DNA of 6,357 bases from Acidobacteriota bacterium (GTDB lineage: Bacteria; Acidobacteriota; Terriglobia; Acidiferrales; UBA7541), in assembly GCA_003161195.1 (NCBI GenBank), contig PMOV01000354.1, positions 6,320 to 12,676 of the forward strand, written 5' to 3'. The position numbers were made by a program, and so were the translations under genes. This document shows, piece after piece, positions 5,834-6,357 of the stretch (positions are counted from its first letter, which is position 1; the number at the start of each line of letters is the position of its first letter). The notes below the pieces were generated by a model. It was not told where the DNA came from. It saw nothing but the letters and a program-made list of their open reading frames with translations, and ran no database searches.

Positions 5834-6357
5834 ATGTCCACATCCGCGAATACGCAGCAAACTTATCCGCCCGTTCCGCCGGACGACGTGCAACGCGAAC
5901 TAGTGGTGACGCGGGCCGACGACGATGGAGACGGGGCGCACATCGGCATTGTGGGCGACACGTACACGATTCTGCTTTCCGGTAAGGATACCGCCGGGCG
6001 ATTCGCGCTGATCGATATGTACGTGCACCCGGGCGGCGGTCCCGCGCCGCACCGGCATGATTTTGAGGAAACATTCACGCTGCTGGAGGGCGAACTGGAG
6101 TTTACGTTTCGCGGGGCGAAACAGTTGGCGCGCACGGGAACGACGGTACATATCCCGGCGAACGCGCCGCATCAGTTTCACAACGCCTCAGGGCAGCCGG
6201 CGAGAATGCTGTGTATCTGCTCGCCGGCGGGGCAAGAGGAATTGTTTCGCGAACTAGGGGTTGCCGTTGCGACGCGAACGACGCCGCCACCGCCACTGGA
6301 TGAAGCCGCGCAGTTGGAGTTTAAGAAGAAGGCTGCGGCTTTGGCACCGAAGTACCG
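5834..6357 (+). CDS. Single-domain cupin protein (partial, no stop within window)
   Basis: This is a small metal-binding beta-barrel protein of the quercetin-dioxygenase-like cupin group; the substrate is not predictable. The frame starts at ATG 5834, four bases after GGAGG (5825-5829), and is open for 174 codons to the right edge, so the C-terminus is missing. Cupin motif 1 is complete at residues 67-86 (GGGPAPHRHDFEETFTLLEG), with ligands His73, His75 and Glu79. Motif 2 is at 102-117 (GTTVHIPANAPHQFHN), with the fourth ligand His113. A Pro-rich stretch (TTPPPPLDEAAQ, 149-160) follows the barrel, then a Lys/Ala-rich tail. It is transcribed away from the sugar dehydratase with 105 bases between the starts. 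Single cupins of this kind include dioxygenases, isomerases and non-catalytic sensors. The family call is firm, the function open. Confidence 0.9.
   Translation, partial: MSTSANTQQTYPPVPPDDVQRELVVTRADDDGDGAHIGIVGDTYTILLSGKDTAGRFALIDMYVHPGGGPAPHRHDFEETFTLLEGELEFTFRGAKQLARTGTTVHIPANAPHQFHNASGQPARMLCICSPAGQEELFRELGVAVATRTTPPPPLDEAAQLEFKKKAAALAPKY

Noticed and set aside
5779..5985. Plus-strand frame starting ATGATGGTG ahead of the cupin gene
   Set aside because: It overlaps the cupin reading frame in another phase and lacks a Shine-Dalgarno, whereas the cupin frame has both a ribosome-binding site and complete cupin motifs.

Overview
The window is GC-rich bacterial chromosome. It has four complete or near-complete protein genes, a fifth cut by the right edge, and no RNA gene, CRISPR array, transposase or phage gene that I can see. 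Protein character, GC-rich codon use and the 3'-end palindromic repeats are compatible with an Acidobacteriota-type soil bacterium, but that is an impression from recall, not a demonstrated placement.

Left half (1-3262, plus strand): an FMN-dependent L-lactate dehydrogenase/alpha-hydroxy-acid oxidase (lldD-like) is followed, after an unusually long 376-base gap, by an LctP-type L-lactate permease (lldP). Together they form an uptake-and-oxidation module: the permease imports L-lactate (possibly also glycolate or related 2-hydroxy acids) and the flavoenzyme oxidises it to pyruvate. The gap may carry a separate promoter for the permease and a weakly supported small reading frame.

Middle and right (3330-5728, minus strand): an L-2-hydroxyglutarate oxidase-type FAD enzyme (lhgO) converges on the permease. 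Upstream of it on the same strand lies an extended-SDR nucleotide-sugar 4,6-dehydratase/epimerase of the PseB/CapE/FnlA type. Each of these two genes ends in a copy of the same short palindromic repeat, in the same orientation relative to the gene. In lhgO the repeat supplies the stop codon. In the sugar dehydratase it is read through and encodes the C-terminal tail.

Right edge (5834-6357, plus strand): a single-domain cupin protein with a complete metal-binding motif starts divergently from the sugar dehydratase and runs off the window without a stop.

I did not find a clearly new multi-gene system. The points most worth a second look are the gene-terminal palindromic repeats, an apparent ATC start codon behind a good Shine-Dalgarno for lhgO, a probable leaderless GTG start for the sugar dehydratase, and two L-2-hydroxy-acid flavoenzymes flanking one hydroxy-acid permease.
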